From NCBI RefSeq assembly GCF_003123745.1, contig NZ_QETB01000001.1, positions 62,001 to 126,000 on the forward strand: DNA of 64,000 bases. Direction: 5' to 3'. Source of the stretch: Ancrocorticia populi (lineage in GTDB: Bacteria > Actinomycetota > Actinomycetes > Actinomycetales > Actinomycetaceae). A program made the translations under genes and the position numbers. Numbering within the stretch: position 1 is the first letter of the stretch; the number at the start of each line of letters is the position of its first letter. Positions 25,090 to 34,455 of this stretch are shown here, one piece after another. The notes beneath the pieces were generated by a model that searched no databases, was not told the origin of the DNA, and saw nothing but the letters and a program-made list of their open reading frames with translations.

Positions 25090-26538
25090 CTACTGCCCGA
25101 GCTTTGCCTGAATAATCTCGCGTGCCACAGGAGCGGCGGAAGTGCCACCGTCACCCGGATCGTTCTCTAGAAGAACTACTACGGCAATTTGTGGATCGTC
25201 TGCGGGAGCAAACGCCGCGAACCATGCGTGTGGCAGCACTCCGGAGGCAATCTCCGCGGTGCCCGTCTTTCCTGCAACCTCGACGCCGTCAATGGCCGCC
25301 CGGTGGCCGGTACCCGATTTTACATCCTCGACCATCATCTCCTGCATGTAGGCCGCGGTCTGCTCGCTCATCGTATCGCCGTACTTGTTTGGTTTCGTGG
25401 TAGAAACCTCTTCAAGATCGGCCGTTAGCGTCCGGTTTACAAGGTATGGGGTCATGAGCTCGCCATCGTTTGCGATAGCCGAGGTGATCATCGCCATCTG
25501 CATCGGAGTAACCCGGATATCCTGCTGGCCAAACGAATCCATGGCCAGCTCGGCATCGTTCGCAGGCTCCGGGAACCGGGAGGCAGTCACGAGAAGTGGC
25601 GTCTCAAAATTCTCCCCGAACCCAAACTTGTTCGCCTGATCGATCATATTGTCCGCACCCACATCAACGCCGCCAATTGCGTAGGCGGTGTTACAGGACT
25701 GAATGAACGTTTGGCGCAGCGTCGCTTCACCGGAACCATCACCACAGGCGATCTGTCCAGGATTGTAGATCTCATGACTGGTACCCGGCGGGCTCCAGCT
25801 GGTCGGAGCCTCCACGAGGGTATCCGGAGTCATATCCGGATCATTCTCGAGCATGGCCACCGCGGTGAGCATCTTGAACGTGGATCCTGGGGCGTACTGA
25901 TCGCCGCGGGACGTGCGGTCCACAAGGGGCTTATCCTCGTCCTCGTTCAGTGACGTCCACGCCTCTTGGGCCGCGGCCGAATCCTGAGTGGCGATCGAGT
26001 TGGCATCGTAGGTGGGAAGGGAAACCTGAGCGAGGATCTTGCCTGTGCTGGGTTCGATGGCCACAACGGCGCCCTTGCGCCCGGCCATTGCGCTGATGGC
26101 CGCTTCTTGCACCGTATTGTCCAGAGTGAGCTCAACGGCTCCACCTTGAGGCTGCCGGCCCGTCACGAGTTCCTGCAGGCGTTGGCCAGCCAACGAGGAA
26201 TCGGATCCGCCCAGAACCCCGTTCTGGGCCTTCTCGATACCGGTCATGGAGTTGAACGTGGTGGAGAAGTATCCAGTGACGTTCGAATAGGCGCCATCGC
26301 TGCGATAGGTGCGCTGGAACTTATAAGGCGTATCTACGGGCTCGGAGGTGGCGATCGATTCGCCGCTCACGATGATAGGTCCACGATCCGTTCCGAACTC
26401 CCGGTAGAGGGTCCGCACGTTTCGCGAATCTGCGTTCAGACTTGAGGATTGGAAGTATTGGATAGAGGTTGCGGAGGCCATGAGCGCGACGAACATGACC
26501 AGCATGAGTATTGAGAGCCGACGGACGGGACGGTTCAC
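25090..26538 (-). CDS. pbpA: Penicillin-binding protein transpeptidase PbpA
   Basis: Class B transpeptidase that cross-links peptidoglycan, 482 aa, anchored by one N-terminal helix (about 8-28). Active-site motifs: STFK (Ser219-Lys222), SCN (281-283) and KTGT (424-427). The GTG start at 26538 overlaps the rodA stop (GTGA), so synthesis is coupled to its glycosyltransferase partner. Length and order match actinobacterial PbpA. Confidence 0.95.
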   Translation of the reverse strand: MNRPVRRLSILMLVMFVALMASATSIQYFQSSSLNADSRNVRTLYREFGTDRGPIIVSGESIATSEPVDTPYKFQRTYRSDGAYSNVTGYFSTTFNSMTGIEKAQNGVLGGSDSSLAGQRLQELVTGRQPQGGAVELTLDNTVQEAAISAMAGRKGAVVAIEPSTGKILAQVSLPTYDANSIATQDSAAAQEAWTSLNEDEDKPLVDRTSRGDQYAPGSTFKMLTAVAMLENDPDMTPDTLVEAPTSWSPPGTSHEIYNPGQIACGDGSGEATLRQTFIQSCNTAYAIGGVDVGADNMIDQANKFGFGENFETPLLVTASRFPEPANDAELAMDSFGQQDIRVTPMQMAMITSAIANDGELMTPYLVNRTLTADLEEVSTTKPNKYGDTMSEQTAAYMQEMMVEDVKSGTGHRAAIDGVEVAGKTGTAEIASGVLPHAWFAAFAPADDPQIAVVVLLENDPGDGGTSAAPVAREIIQAKLGQ

Positions 26539-27986
26539 TTGATCCTCACCACCTCTGTGAGCTGGGAATCAGACTCGGTTTCCTCGGGCTCAACGGGGCC
26601 CTCTTCGTCAGGTGATGCCTCATCGATACCTTCCAGCATCTCCTTCGGAGGAAGGGGATCGGTGTTTGCGGGCCGGCGGGAGGCGTCAGACATCCGCAAG
26701 AGCAACCCGATCACAATCCAGTTCGTGAGTAGCGCCGAACCGCCATGAGCGAGGAATGGCATTGCTAGGCCGGTCAATGGGATGAGACGAGTTACTCCGC
26801 CAACAACGATGAAGCACTGCAGAGCAATCGTGAACGAAAGGCCGGTTGCCAGAAGCTTGCCGAAGCCGTCGCGTAGGTGAACTGCCGTCCGGATCCCGCG
26901 CATCACGATGATGAGGTAAACGGCTAGCAGGGCCAATAGGCCCGTCAGCCCGATCTCTTCGCCGAAAGACGCGATGATGAAATCGGAGTTCGCCGCGAAG
27001 GACTTGGAGGGGTAGCCCTCGCCGAAGCCGGTCCCGAATAGGCCCCCCGAGGCCATTCCGAAGAGACCCTGAACCAACTGGTAGGAGCCATACTGGGCAT
27101 CGTAAACGTCGGGGTCCAATGCGCGGAGCCACACGACGAAGCGGGCCTGAATATGAGGAACCATTTGGACGATCGCGAAGATGCCGCCAGCAGCAAGCAC
27201 CCCGCCAATCACCAACCAGGAAATTCGCTCCGTCGCCACATAGAGAAGGGCTACAAACATTCCGAAGAAAAGGAGGGCAGTCCCGAAATCCTTCTGGAAG
27301 GCCAGTACGCCCATGGACAGGCCCCATGCGAGCAGAATCGGGAGGAAGTGCCGCAGCTTCGGAAAACGCATACCCAGAATCTTGGGCCCAGCAAGGGAGA
27401 GGTTATCGCGTTCTTGAGCCAGATATGCGGCAAAGAAAACGGCGAAGAAGATCTTGGCTAGCTCGGCGGGCTGGAAGGAGAAGCCCGCTATGCTGATCCA
27501 GATGCGAGCGCCGTACACGGCACGCCCTAGTCCCGGTACAAGTGGCAAAAGGAGCAGAAGGATTCCTGCGACGAGCGAAACCCACATGTAGTTGCGTAGG
27601 ATCCGGTGGTTTCGCAGCACCAGCACCGTGACCATCATGAGCACGATACTGACGGCCGTGAGCTGAAGCTGGCTCTTGACGGCGTTGGTTTCATCTGCCA
27701 CATCGATCCGATAAATCATGGCAAGGCCGAGTCCGTTGAGCAGCAGAGCGGACGGGAAGAGAATCGGGTCTGCGTAGGGAGCGGTCCACCGAATCGCCAG
27801 ATGCGCCACGAGAACAACAGCCGCCGAGATACCGGCGATCATAGGGAATCGATCGGGCAGCCCCGTTCCACCTGTACCGATATGGACAAGGAAGTAGGCA
27901 AGCAACCCCGTGGCCAGTGCCAGCACCAGCAAGAGGAGTTCAGGGAGGCGGCCCTTACGAGCAGGGGCCGAGGTCACTACACTCAT
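26535..27986 (-). CDS. rodA: SEDS peptidoglycan glycosyltransferase RodA/FtsW
   Basis: Polymerises lipid II into glycan strands with PbpA, 483 aa with about ten to twelve helices. Family features: QPAELAKIFFAVFFAAYLA, FQKDFGTALLFFGMF (with the essential Asp) and a final helix region near GLAMPFLAHGGSALL. The C-terminal tail is acidic and cytoplasmic. It overlaps pstP by four bases and pbpA by four bases. Confidence 0.95.
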   Translation of the reverse strand: MSVVTSAPARKGRLPELLLLVLALATGLLAYFLVHIGTGGTGLPDRFPMIAGISAAVVLVAHLAIRWTAPYADPILFPSALLLNGLGLAMIYRIDVADETNAVKSQLQLTAVSIVLMMVTVLVLRNHRILRNYMWVSLVAGILLLLLPLVPGLGRAVYGARIWISIAGFSFQPAELAKIFFAVFFAAYLAQERDNLSLAGPKILGMRFPKLRHFLPILLAWGLSMGVLAFQKDFGTALLFFGMFVALLYVATERISWLVIGGVLAAGGIFAIVQMVPHIQARFVVWLRALDPDVYDAQYGSYQLVQGLFGMASGGLFGTGFGEGYPSKSFAANSDFIIASFGEEIGLTGLLALLAVYLIIVMRGIRTAVHLRDGFGKLLATGLSFTIALQCFIVVGGVTRLIPLTGLAMPFLAHGGSALLTNWIVIGLLLRMSDASRRPANTDPLPPKEMLEGIDEASPDEEGPVEPEETESDSQLTEVVRIK

Positions 27987-29248
27987 TCCCCTCCTTTGTC
28001 AGAGCTTGCGGAGGGCTCTGGGGTTGGTTCGGGCCTCTCTGGGAGCAGCTCCAAGTTAGCCACGACGGCCTGCGCACCCTCTAGGCTGGACCGAGTAATT
28101 GCCGTGTTGAGGCGATCCTGAGCCACCGGCTGGAGTTCAGATAGCTCGATATCCGTTGTCTCGTAGACGTGGGAGAGGTGAAGCGGTCCGATCGTTTGTG
28201 GAATGCCTTGATAGATCGCAACCTGGCCGCCGGCCGTATACACGTAGTACTGCGTTTGACTCCATCGATAGCCCAAGAAAACGCCACCGCACACGAGGAT
28301 CAGAATGCCAAGTAACGCAGAGAGCTTTGCAACGATCCGGCGCGGTGGCTTTTCCGGTTCATCGTCCTCATCAGGGCCATCTGTGTTCGAGGCGGTTGGG
28401 GCTGCCAGCGCGGCCGCCGCTGCGGCCGCGGAGCCACCTCCGCGTGTTGGGCGGGACCTATTGAGCGCCGCCGCCCCCACGATGATGGGCTGCTGACTCA
28501 GGGGGATTTCCCCAGAATCCATATCGCTGACTACATCGGCCAACACCGCGGTGACGTTGTCAGGGGCGCCGGCCGCTAGCGCGAGTTCAATAAGGTGCTC
28601 GCCGCATTCGTTGAGATCGTGGTATTCGGTCAGTGTGCGGGCAATCGTTTCCTTTGACACCACGCCAAAGAGGCCGTCCGAGCACAGAAGCCACCGGTCT
28701 CCGGGAACGGCCTCTCGCACGGATTCGTCAAGCTCCACCTCATTCGGCGTATCGCCCAGAGCGCGCATGATGACATTGCGCTTCGGGTGGTTTTCCGCCT
28801 GCTCCGAGGTAATCTGCCCGTGGTCCACAAGGTATTGAACCAAGGTGTGATCGTGCGTGACTTGGGTAAGTCTCTCATCGCGCAAGAGGTAGGCGCGGGA
28901 ATCGCCAATGTGGACCATCGCAAGCTTGTTGCCTGAGCGCAGGATGGCGATGCACGTGGTACCGAGGCCAGCTAGCTCAGGATCTTCTTCAGATCGATCC
29001 ATGAGGTCATCATGTGAATCCTCAATGGCGCGGCGTAAAACTGGAAGGAGGTCATCTGCGGCATAGACGTCGTCGTCGATCGAAGCCAAATGGCCCACCG
29101 TAACACTGGAGGCGATGTCTCCAGCCGCGGCGCCACCCATCCCGTCTGCCAAAACTAGGAGGTTCGGCGAAGCATAGCCGCTGTCCTGATTGGAGGAGCG
29201 GATCAATCCGATGTCCGAAAAGGCTGCAAAATGCAGCTGTGCACTCAT
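27983..29248 (-). CDS. pstP: PP2C-family protein phosphatase PstP
   Basis: Mn-dependent Ser/Thr phosphatase that reverses PknB phosphorylation, 421 aa. The catalytic domain holds metal-binding motifs RSSNQDSGY, LADGMGGAAAG, MVHIGDSRAYL, and SDGLFGVV with a later GAPDNVTAVLAD. A Ala/Pro-rich linker leads to one membrane helix (about SALLGILILVCGGVFLGY) and an extracytoplasmic domain. Four-base overlaps on both sides place it firmly in the operon. Confidence 0.95.
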   Translation of the reverse strand: MSAQLHFAAFSDIGLIRSSNQDSGYASPNLLVLADGMGGAAAGDIASSVTVGHLASIDDDVYAADDLLPVLRRAIEDSHDDLMDRSEEDPELAGLGTTCIAILRSGNKLAMVHIGDSRAYLLRDERLTQVTHDHTLVQYLVDHGQITSEQAENHPKRNVIMRALGDTPNEVELDESVREAVPGDRWLLCSDGLFGVVSKETIARTLTEYHDLNECGEHLIELALAAGAPDNVTAVLADVVSDMDSGEIPLSQQPIIVGAAALNRSRPTRGGGSAAAAAAALAAPTASNTDGPDEDDEPEKPPRRIVAKLSALLGILILVCGGVFLGYRWSQTQYYVYTAGGQVAIYQGIPQTIGPLHLSHVYETTDIELSELQPVAQDRLNTAITRSSLEGAQAVVANLELLPERPEPTPEPSASSDKGGE

Positions 29249-29733
29249 GAACGAAGCTCCATGGTTGTCTTGCCCACGACAACCGGCACCCCGGGCTGAA
29301 GCTGCTGTGGGGTGGAAATGCGCTGGCCGGATACATATGTACCGTTGGTGGAATTGAGGTCCTCAACCCACCACTGGCCGCCATCCTGATAGATGCGTGC
29401 GTGGCGTGAGGAACTATACGAGTCATCCAGAACGAGGGCGCTATCGGCAGCTCGCCCGATCACCAGTGGAGCCCCAGAGAGCGGAATCGTTGTTCCGGCT
29501 AGCGGGCCGGCCGTGACTGCCAAGGCTAGGGAACGGCGCGGTGCTGGTGTTGCGGGCCGAGCGGGAGAAGCGGGTTGGGGGTGAGGGGCCGGAGCCGATC
29601 TGCGCGAAGGCTTGCGCTCACGAATCGTGGTTCCGTACACGTCTTTGCGCAGTGTCAGAACCAGCGCCATGACGAAAGCCCAGAGAAGGAGGAGGAAGCC
29701 CAGCCTCAGGAGAGTGACCGCGAGGGTGCTCAT
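29245..29733 (-). CDS. fhaB: FHA-domain protein FhaB
   Basis: Phosphothreonine-binding adaptor of the PknB pathway, 162 aa. An N-terminal membrane helix (about 8-25) precedes a Pro-rich linker and one FHA domain with conserved GRAADSALVL, SSSRHARI and LNSTNGTYV. It overlaps fhaA and pstP by four bases each. In mycobacteria FhaB (FipA) acts at the septum. Confidence 0.94.
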   Translation of the reverse strand: MSTLAVTLLRLGFLLLLWAFVMALVLTLRKDVYGTTIRERKPSRRSAPAPHPQPASPARPATPAPRRSLALAVTAGPLAGTTIPLSGAPLVIGRAADSALVLDDSYSSSRHARIYQDGGQWWVEDLNSTNGTYVSGQRISTPQQLQPGVPVVVGKTTMELRS

Positions 29734-30425
29734 GCGTTCTCCGGGGAGTTCCAGAACATAATGTGTGTGCGGCCAATCGTTAGGGTATTTCCGTCAACCA
29801 GCGTTGCGGCACTGATCCGGTGGCCTTCTACAAAGGATCCGTTGGTGGAACCAAGATCTGTTGCGATGACGCCCTGCGGGGTAACGCGTAGCTCTAGATG
29901 GTGCCTAGAGGCGCCCGTATCATCCACCGTGATGTCGCAATCTGAGCCCCGGCCAATCACCGTGACTGGACCCGTCAAGAGGTAGCGGTTGATTCCTATT
30001 TCGATAATCGGGTGTTCGGCCGATGCTGCGTTTGAAGTTGCTGGTGCAACCGCGCCGCGCCTCGTTGAAGCTTCCACTTTGACCGTACCTGCCTTCAGCT
30101 CTTGGTCCTCTTTGAACCTCATGCGGATGGGACCGAGGAATGCGTAATCCTGCTCTGTTGCGTAATCCGTCACAGTTTGGGTGAATTCCTCGATCAGGGC
30201 GGCCTCGCCCCATTCTGTCACGCTCTTGCGGTCCGATGGGCTCAATGAAATCGTGAAGTAATTAGGGCTGACCGTGCGCTCGCGGCTCATTGCCGCCGCG
30301 TGTTCGTCCAGCGCCTTCTTGAGTGCCGATGCGATCTCAATCGGCTTGAGTTCGGAACGAAACCGCGAGAAAGCCCCGGCAACAACGTTGCCCACGCCCT
30401 TCTCCAGCTTATCGAACGCGCCCAT
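29730..30425 (-). CDS. fhaA: FHA-domain protein FhaA (DUF3662 plus FHA)
   Basis: Cytoplasmic adaptor, 231 aa. The ATG at 30425, with AGAGGTG upstream and the start MGAFDKLEKGV typical of the family, is chosen over the longer frame at 30494. Domain 1 (about 1-115) is DUF3662, containing LKPIEIASALKKALDEHA. Domain 2 is FHA with GRGSDCDITV, ASRHHLEL and LGSTNGSFV. It is first in the leftward fhaA-fhaB-pstP-rodA-pbpA-pknB operon, which runs with four-base overlaps until pbpA. Confidence 0.95.
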   Translation of the reverse strand: MGAFDKLEKGVGNVVAGAFSRFRSELKPIEIASALKKALDEHAAAMSRERTVSPNYFTISLSPSDRKSVTEWGEAALIEEFTQTVTDYATEQDYAFLGPIRMRFKEDQELKAGTVKVEASTRRGAVAPATSNAASAEHPIIEIGINRYLLTGPVTVIGRGSDCDITVDDTGASRHHLELRVTPQGVIATDLGSTNGSFVEGHRISAATLVDGNTLTIGRTHIMFWNSPENA

Positions 30426-30905
30426 GACACCTCTTTCATCTCCAGCCCACGCTACCTCGTGCGTGGATGTGGACACACTGGTCCTATTGCCCACCTGTTT
30501 ACCTTACGATGTCCGGCCCACTTGTGGCATCCCAACGTGGCAAGTTACCCATCGAGTGTGTTCGCGCATGGCTTGCGGCTAGGTCCGGCCGCGGTTAATA
30601 TCATGTGGTCAACGTGACATCGGAGTTAGGTTAGCGGACCCTATTCTAGGTACTTGGTCACAGGCGCAAATGGCCGAAGCGCTGTATGTAAACTTGACTC
30701 ATTCAAAAGTAGTTTGAGTTTCAGTATGGGACTTAGTTGTAATTTGAATTAGTCTTTTTGCGCAGGCTTGAAGAAGCAAGCTGAGGGTCCGAAACCTTGG
30801 CGGGATTGCGGCTCTGAGTTCTACGAAAACCGGCGCTTCAACGCCTTCTATAACATCATCGAGCTCCTGATTTGTGGGAGCTCCCTCATACAAAGTGGAG
30901 AATAA
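30426..30905. other. Divergent intergenic region between fhaA and a 2-TM protein gene
   Basis: About 480 bases with no gene I can support. It must hold the leftward promoter of the fhaA operon and the rightward promoter of the next gene. The centre (about 30690-30760) is AT-rich. A perfect hairpin (GAGCTCC at 30861, GGGAGCTC at 30876-30883) lies about 20 bases before the ATG at 30906, and GGAG precedes that start. No riboswitch or tRNA was recognised. Confidence 0.5.
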
Positions 30906-31496
30906 ATGCAAAAGACCGTTTACGGTGTGCTCGCACGAGTATTCTCAGTTGTACTCATTATCGTGGGTATCGCTGCGATCTTTGGTGGCAACTTCGCACA
31001 TGGCTATGTTACCGATCAGCTCAAGCAGGAAAACCTGACCATGCCTAGCGAAGACGGCGTTAACGCCCTCGAGGATCAGGCATCACAGGACAAGCTGCGC
31101 CCCTACATCGATGAGCCGATGACCACCGGGCCGCAGGCCGAGGCCTTCGCCAACAACTACATCTGGGAGCACATGATGGCTTCCTCGGACGGCAAGGGCT
31201 ATCAGGAAGTCTCCGGCGAGTACAACGCCATGGCCGCCGAACTCTCGGACGAGGAGAAGGCCACCAACGAGGAGTTCCAGGCACTTGATTCCCTCCGCGA
31301 TTCCCTTTTCATGGGTGACACCCTTCGCGGCATGCTGCTGAACGCCTACGGCTGGTGGCTGCTCGGCACCATCGCTATGTACGTGGGAATCGGCGCAATC
31401 GTTGTGGGCGTTATTCTGGGCGGTGTGGGCTTCGGTCCTCTCCGCGCGAAGAAGACTGAGGCTGCGGCCGCCGCTGCCTCTACTTCCAAGGAGTAG
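30906..31496 (+). CDS. Conserved actinobacterial two-helix membrane protein
   Basis: 196 aa with a helix near 11-33, an extracytoplasmic segment of about 110 residues containing NYIWEHMMASSDGKGYQEV, a second helix near 150-172 and an Ala-rich tail. The layout (GNFAHGYVTDQLKQENLTMP then a dense helical domain) is that of a widespread actinobacterial family often mislabelled as 'aromatic ring-opening dioxygenase LigA'; there are no dioxygenase residues, so that name should not be used. Function unknown. GGAGAATAA precedes the ATG. Confidence 0.8.
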   Translation: MQKTVYGVLARVFSVVLIIVGIAAIFGGNFAHGYVTDQLKQENLTMPSEDGVNALEDQASQDKLRPYIDEPMTTGPQAEAFANNYIWEHMMASSDGKGYQEVSGEYNAMAAELSDEEKATNEEFQALDSLRDSLFMGDTLRGMLLNAYGWWLLGTIAMYVGIGAIVVGVILGGVGFGPLRAKKTEAAAAAASTSKE

Positions 31497-31511
31497 GCAA
31501 TTACCTAGCAT

Positions 31512-31552
31512 GAAGGGCCCGCCACCTCGCTTTCGGGGCTGGCGGGCCCTTC
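31512..31552 (+). terminator. GC-rich intrinsic terminator
   Basis: Perfect 13-bp stem (GAAGGGCCCGCCA at 31512-31524, complement at 31540-31552) with a 15-base loop, 15 bases after the stop at 31496. The following TTGCTGCC is only weakly T-rich. Confidence 0.75.
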
Positions 31553-31633
31553 TTGCTGCCTCCAGTTTTGGTGACAGTGCCACGTAGATCTTGGGAGTGA
31601 CCTCTAAACTAGGTATTTAAGGTCACCCTGAAA

Positions 31634-31652
31634 GCGGAAACGGGGCTCTCAC
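31634..31652 (-). repeat. Distant copy of the 19-base intergenic repeat
   Basis: The complement reads GTGAGAGCCCCGTTTCCGC, two differences from the copy at 2993-3011. The surrounding 30 bases also resemble 2926-2955. It lies in the non-coding region of about 285 bases before the tRNA, which also contains hairpin-forming sequence near 31699-31734 and no gene. Confidence 0.5.
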
Positions 31653-31781
31653 CACCCATCCTGAGTCCAGAGCCGGGCCGCCGCCCGTTTAGAGACGGGG
31701 TGCACACCGATCCGGCTTTGAAATCGGCGCACCGCCCAGCTAAGCTCTTACTGCACTAATCGTTATGCGATGAACGCACTT

Positions 31782-31868
31782 GCTCAAGTGGCGGAATAGG
31801 CAGACGCGCACGGTTCAGGTCCGTGTGCCCGAAAGGGCGTGGGGGTTCAACTCCCCCCTTGAGCACCA
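31782..31868 (+). tRNA. tRNA-Leu (anticodon CAG)
   Basis: Full class II tRNA: acceptor stem GCTCAAG at 31782-31788 pairs with CTTGAGC at 31858-31864. The anticodon stem CACGG/CCGTG holds loop TTCAGGT with CAG at 31816-31818. A long variable arm (CCCGAAAGGG) and T arm (GGGGG TTCAACT CCCCC) follow, and CCA is encoded at 31866-31868. It reads codon CUG. Confidence 0.97.
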
Positions 31869-31890
31869 AATTTCTCGGCCCGAGCTCGGC

Positions 31891-32952
31891 CTACTCCAAC
31901 ACAGACTCCTTGAGTGTCGGATCAATGACGGCCCTGCCAACGATCGCTCCGGCCTCCAGGCGCCTGTAGGCCTCCGGCGCATCATCAAGCGCGTACTTTT
32001 CAGTATGAATGTTGATGATTCCCTTACGGGCCAGATCCACGACGTCGTAAAGGTCCGCGCGCGTGCCCCAGTATGGGGAGAACACTTGACACTCGTAGGG
32101 AAGTAACCCAAATCCAACCTTGGCTACGCCGCCGCCGATGCCCACTAGGTTCCAATCTCCGCGCACGCGTGTCATCTGTGCCCCAAGGTCCGCGGTGGCC
32201 TGAATTCCCACGAAGTCAAAGACAACTTCGGCCCCAAGGCCCTCTGTCAGGTCCTTGACGCTCTTGACCGCGTCCTGATCGGACTTGAATACGTAATCGG
32301 CCCCGACTTTGCGGGCCAGTTCAAGGTTCTTCTCCGAGACGTCCAACGCGATGACCGTGGAGGGAGTGAGGTGCTTGAGGAGCTGGATGGCAACGTGGCC
32401 GAGCCCGCCAACGCCAAACACCACGGCGGTGGAGTGTGCCTTGAGCTTGGGTAGCGAGTGCATGACGGCGTGGTAGGGCGTCAGGCCCGCGTCCGTAAGC
32501 GGCGCCGCCGTGATCGGGTCCAAGTCCCCGATGGGCACGAGGTACCGTGCACGGTCCACGAGCATATATTCGGCAAGGCCACCAGCCCGGCCGAGCCCCG
32601 GTGGGAAGATCCCGAACTTGCCTGCGTTATAACAATAGTTTTCGTATCCTTGCGCGCACTGGCGGCAACGGCCGCATCCCCACGGCCCGTAAACCAGAAC
32701 TTTCTCACCCATGGTTATCAACTCGCGTGAGCCAGCGCTCGCATCGATGATGGTGCCCACGCATTCGTGCCCGAGGGTGAGGGGTAGCTCCCCGCGGTAC
32801 TGCTCCTTGGTCCACGACATCACGGCGATGTCCGAATGACACAACCCTGCGGCCGTCATCTTGAGGAGAACTTGTCCTGGCCCCGGAGTGGGATCGTCGA
32901 TCTCCACAACTTCCGGCCGGCCACCAATTTCGCGATACTGTACTGCCTTCAT
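31891..32952 (-). CDS. Zinc-dependent alcohol dehydrogenase (MDR family)
   Basis: NAD(P)-dependent medium-chain dehydrogenase, 353 aa from the ATG at 32952 (AAGGAAG upstream). Catalytic zinc ligands: Cys in AAGLCHSD, GHECVG with His and Glu; four structural-zinc Cys in WGCGRCRQCAQGYENYC; nucleotide fold GVGGLGHVAIQLL. The acidic residue after the third beta strand (IALDVSEKNL) favours NAD. The substrate is not predictable. It stands alone after the tRNA. Confidence 0.92.
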   Translation of the reverse strand: MKAVQYREIGGRPEVVEIDDPTPGPGQVLLKMTAAGLCHSDIAVMSWTKEQYRGELPLTLGHECVGTIIDASAGSRELITMGEKVLVYGPWGCGRCRQCAQGYENYCYNAGKFGIFPPGLGRAGGLAEYMLVDRARYLVPIGDLDPITAAPLTDAGLTPYHAVMHSLPKLKAHSTAVVFGVGGLGHVAIQLLKHLTPSTVIALDVSEKNLELARKVGADYVFKSDQDAVKSVKDLTEGLGAEVVFDFVGIQATADLGAQMTRVRGDWNLVGIGGGVAKVGFGLLPYECQVFSPYWGTRADLYDVVDLARKGIINIHTEKYALDDAPEAYRRLEAGAIVGRAVIDPTLKESVLE

Positions 32953-33046
32953 CAGAAACTTCCTTGTTCGATGTTGATGGTCCTTCCACCATATCCCGCA
33001 AGGAAGGGAATTGTAAGTGGAACGACGACGACGTATGCCTCGCGAT

Positions 33047-34372
33047 CTAGCGGTAATGCCCCAGTCGCATCCACTCATCGCCGCGTACACGCCATAGCAT
33101 CGTGCCGCCGCGCATTGCCATGAAGAGGATCGCATAGGCGGCCCATAGGAGTAGCAATCCGGGCTGTCCGCTCCCCCAGGTCATGATTGCTAGGGCTGCC
33201 GGAGTGAAGGCGGCGAGCGAGAGAAGCATGTACTTGGCGAGTTTGCCGGTATCTCCGGCACCGATGAGCACTCCATCAAGCATGTAGGCCACGGAGGCGA
33301 TGGGCAGTGCGAGGGATGTGATCCACAGGGAGTGGGTAGCTAGGTTTTGGACGGCCGGGTCGGGGCTCATGAATTTGGGAAGGAGCCAGCTCAGTGAGGC
33401 AAGTGCCACTCCCAGTACGGACCCGTACGCTACGCCTCTGTTGAGGCATCGCCCTAGCACGGCCTTCACGCGGTTCTTGTCAGATGATCCAAGGCCTTGC
33501 CCCACGAGGATCTGTGCCGAGGTTGCCAGTGCGTCGAGGCCGTACGAGGCGAAGTTCCACATGGTCATTGTGACCTGATTAGAGGCGAGTGCCTCCGTTC
33601 CCAGCCCGGTGGCCGCGGCAATCTGAAGCAGGATGGCTGCGCGTAGGCATACCGTCCGGATGATGAGGGGACCGGCATCCCGCAGTGAGCGGAGCACGCC
33701 TGCGCCCGAAGGTAACACGGCTGTGCCGGCCTCCCTCCCGGATCTGATCACGATCGAGGCTAGCCAGATACCCATGCCCGTCTGCGCCAGAGCAGTTCCA
33801 AGGCCCGCGCCGAAGATGCCTAATCCGGCCGGGTAGATCAGGACGTAGTTCAGAGGAATGTTGGCTAGCGCCCCAACTGTGGCAGCGTACAGGGGAGTCT
33901 TGGTATCTCCCACTCCTCGGAGCGTTCCGGTTGCTGCGAGAACGAGCAGCATGCCGGGAAGGCCGAATGCGGACGATCGCAGGTAGCGCGCCGCCTCTTC
34001 TAGGACGTCGGCCTCGGGCCCGAAGATGCCAAGTATTGGCCGTGCCCAGATGCTGAGGATAACCATGAGGAGGACTCCGAGACCAACGGCCAGCCACATG
34101 CCGTCGATACCCTGCCGGTAGGCTTCCTTTGGCTTTCCGGCGCCGAAGAGTCGCGCGGTTGCACCGGTTGTTGCATAAGCCAGAAAGATGCATAGTCCGA
34201 CCAACGTGGTGAGGACTGTGGAGGCAAGAGAGAGCCCAGCGAGCGGGACGGTGCCAAGATGGCCAACCATGACGGAGTCCACGGCCACTAAAAGCGGTTC
34301 GGCTAAGAGAGAGCCTAGCGACGGTAGTGCTAGACGGCGGATTTCTCGGTCAATGTGGCGGTGATCTGACAC
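33047..34372 (-). CDS. MATE-family efflux transporter (DinF-like)
   Basis: Cation-coupled exporter of drugs or metabolites, 441 aa with 12 helices in two halves. It starts with HIDREIRRLALPSLGSLLAEPL and continues VDSVMVGHLGTVPLAGL, the typical DinF/MATE opening. The second half begins near RTVCLRAAILLQIAAATGLG. No regulator is adjacent. Close to the DnaA-box region upstream of dnaB, on the opposite strand. Confidence 0.9.
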   Translation of the reverse strand: MSDHRHIDREIRRLALPSLGSLLAEPLLVAVDSVMVGHLGTVPLAGLSLASTVLTTLVGLCIFLAYATTGATARLFGAGKPKEAYRQGIDGMWLAVGLGVLLMVILSIWARPILGIFGPEADVLEEAARYLRSSAFGLPGMLLVLAATGTLRGVGDTKTPLYAATVGALANIPLNYVLIYPAGLGIFGAGLGTALAQTGMGIWLASIVIRSGREAGTAVLPSGAGVLRSLRDAGPLIIRTVCLRAAILLQIAAATGLGTEALASNQVTMTMWNFASYGLDALATSAQILVGQGLGSSDKNRVKAVLGRCLNRGVAYGSVLGVALASLSWLLPKFMSPDPAVQNLATHSLWITSLALPIASVAYMLDGVLIGAGDTGKLAKYMLLSLAAFTPAALAIMTWGSGQPGLLLLWAAYAILFMAMRGGTMLWRVRGDEWMRLGHYR

Positions 34373-34455
34373 CCAATTAGCCTAGTCCGTTTACACCTCC
34401 GAGTCCCGGATACTTCAATCACAGGTTGAGGACTCAGGTTATTGATTGAATGAGT

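Noticed and set aside
26686-27327. 213-codon minus-strand frame within rodA
   Set aside because: Out-of-frame shadow on the same strand as rodA, very Arg/Gly/Pro-rich, no motifs.
30906-31496. Aromatic ring-opening dioxygenase (LigA)
   Set aside because: No metal ligands or dioxygenase fold; a known misannotation of this two-helix membrane family.
31780-32106. 108-codon plus-strand frame starting in the tRNA
   Set aside because: Spans tRNA-Leu and the antisense of the alcohol dehydrogenase end.
31891-33135. Long start for the alcohol dehydrogenase
   Set aside because: The extra 61 residues have no family match, and the ATG at 32952 has a good ribosome site.
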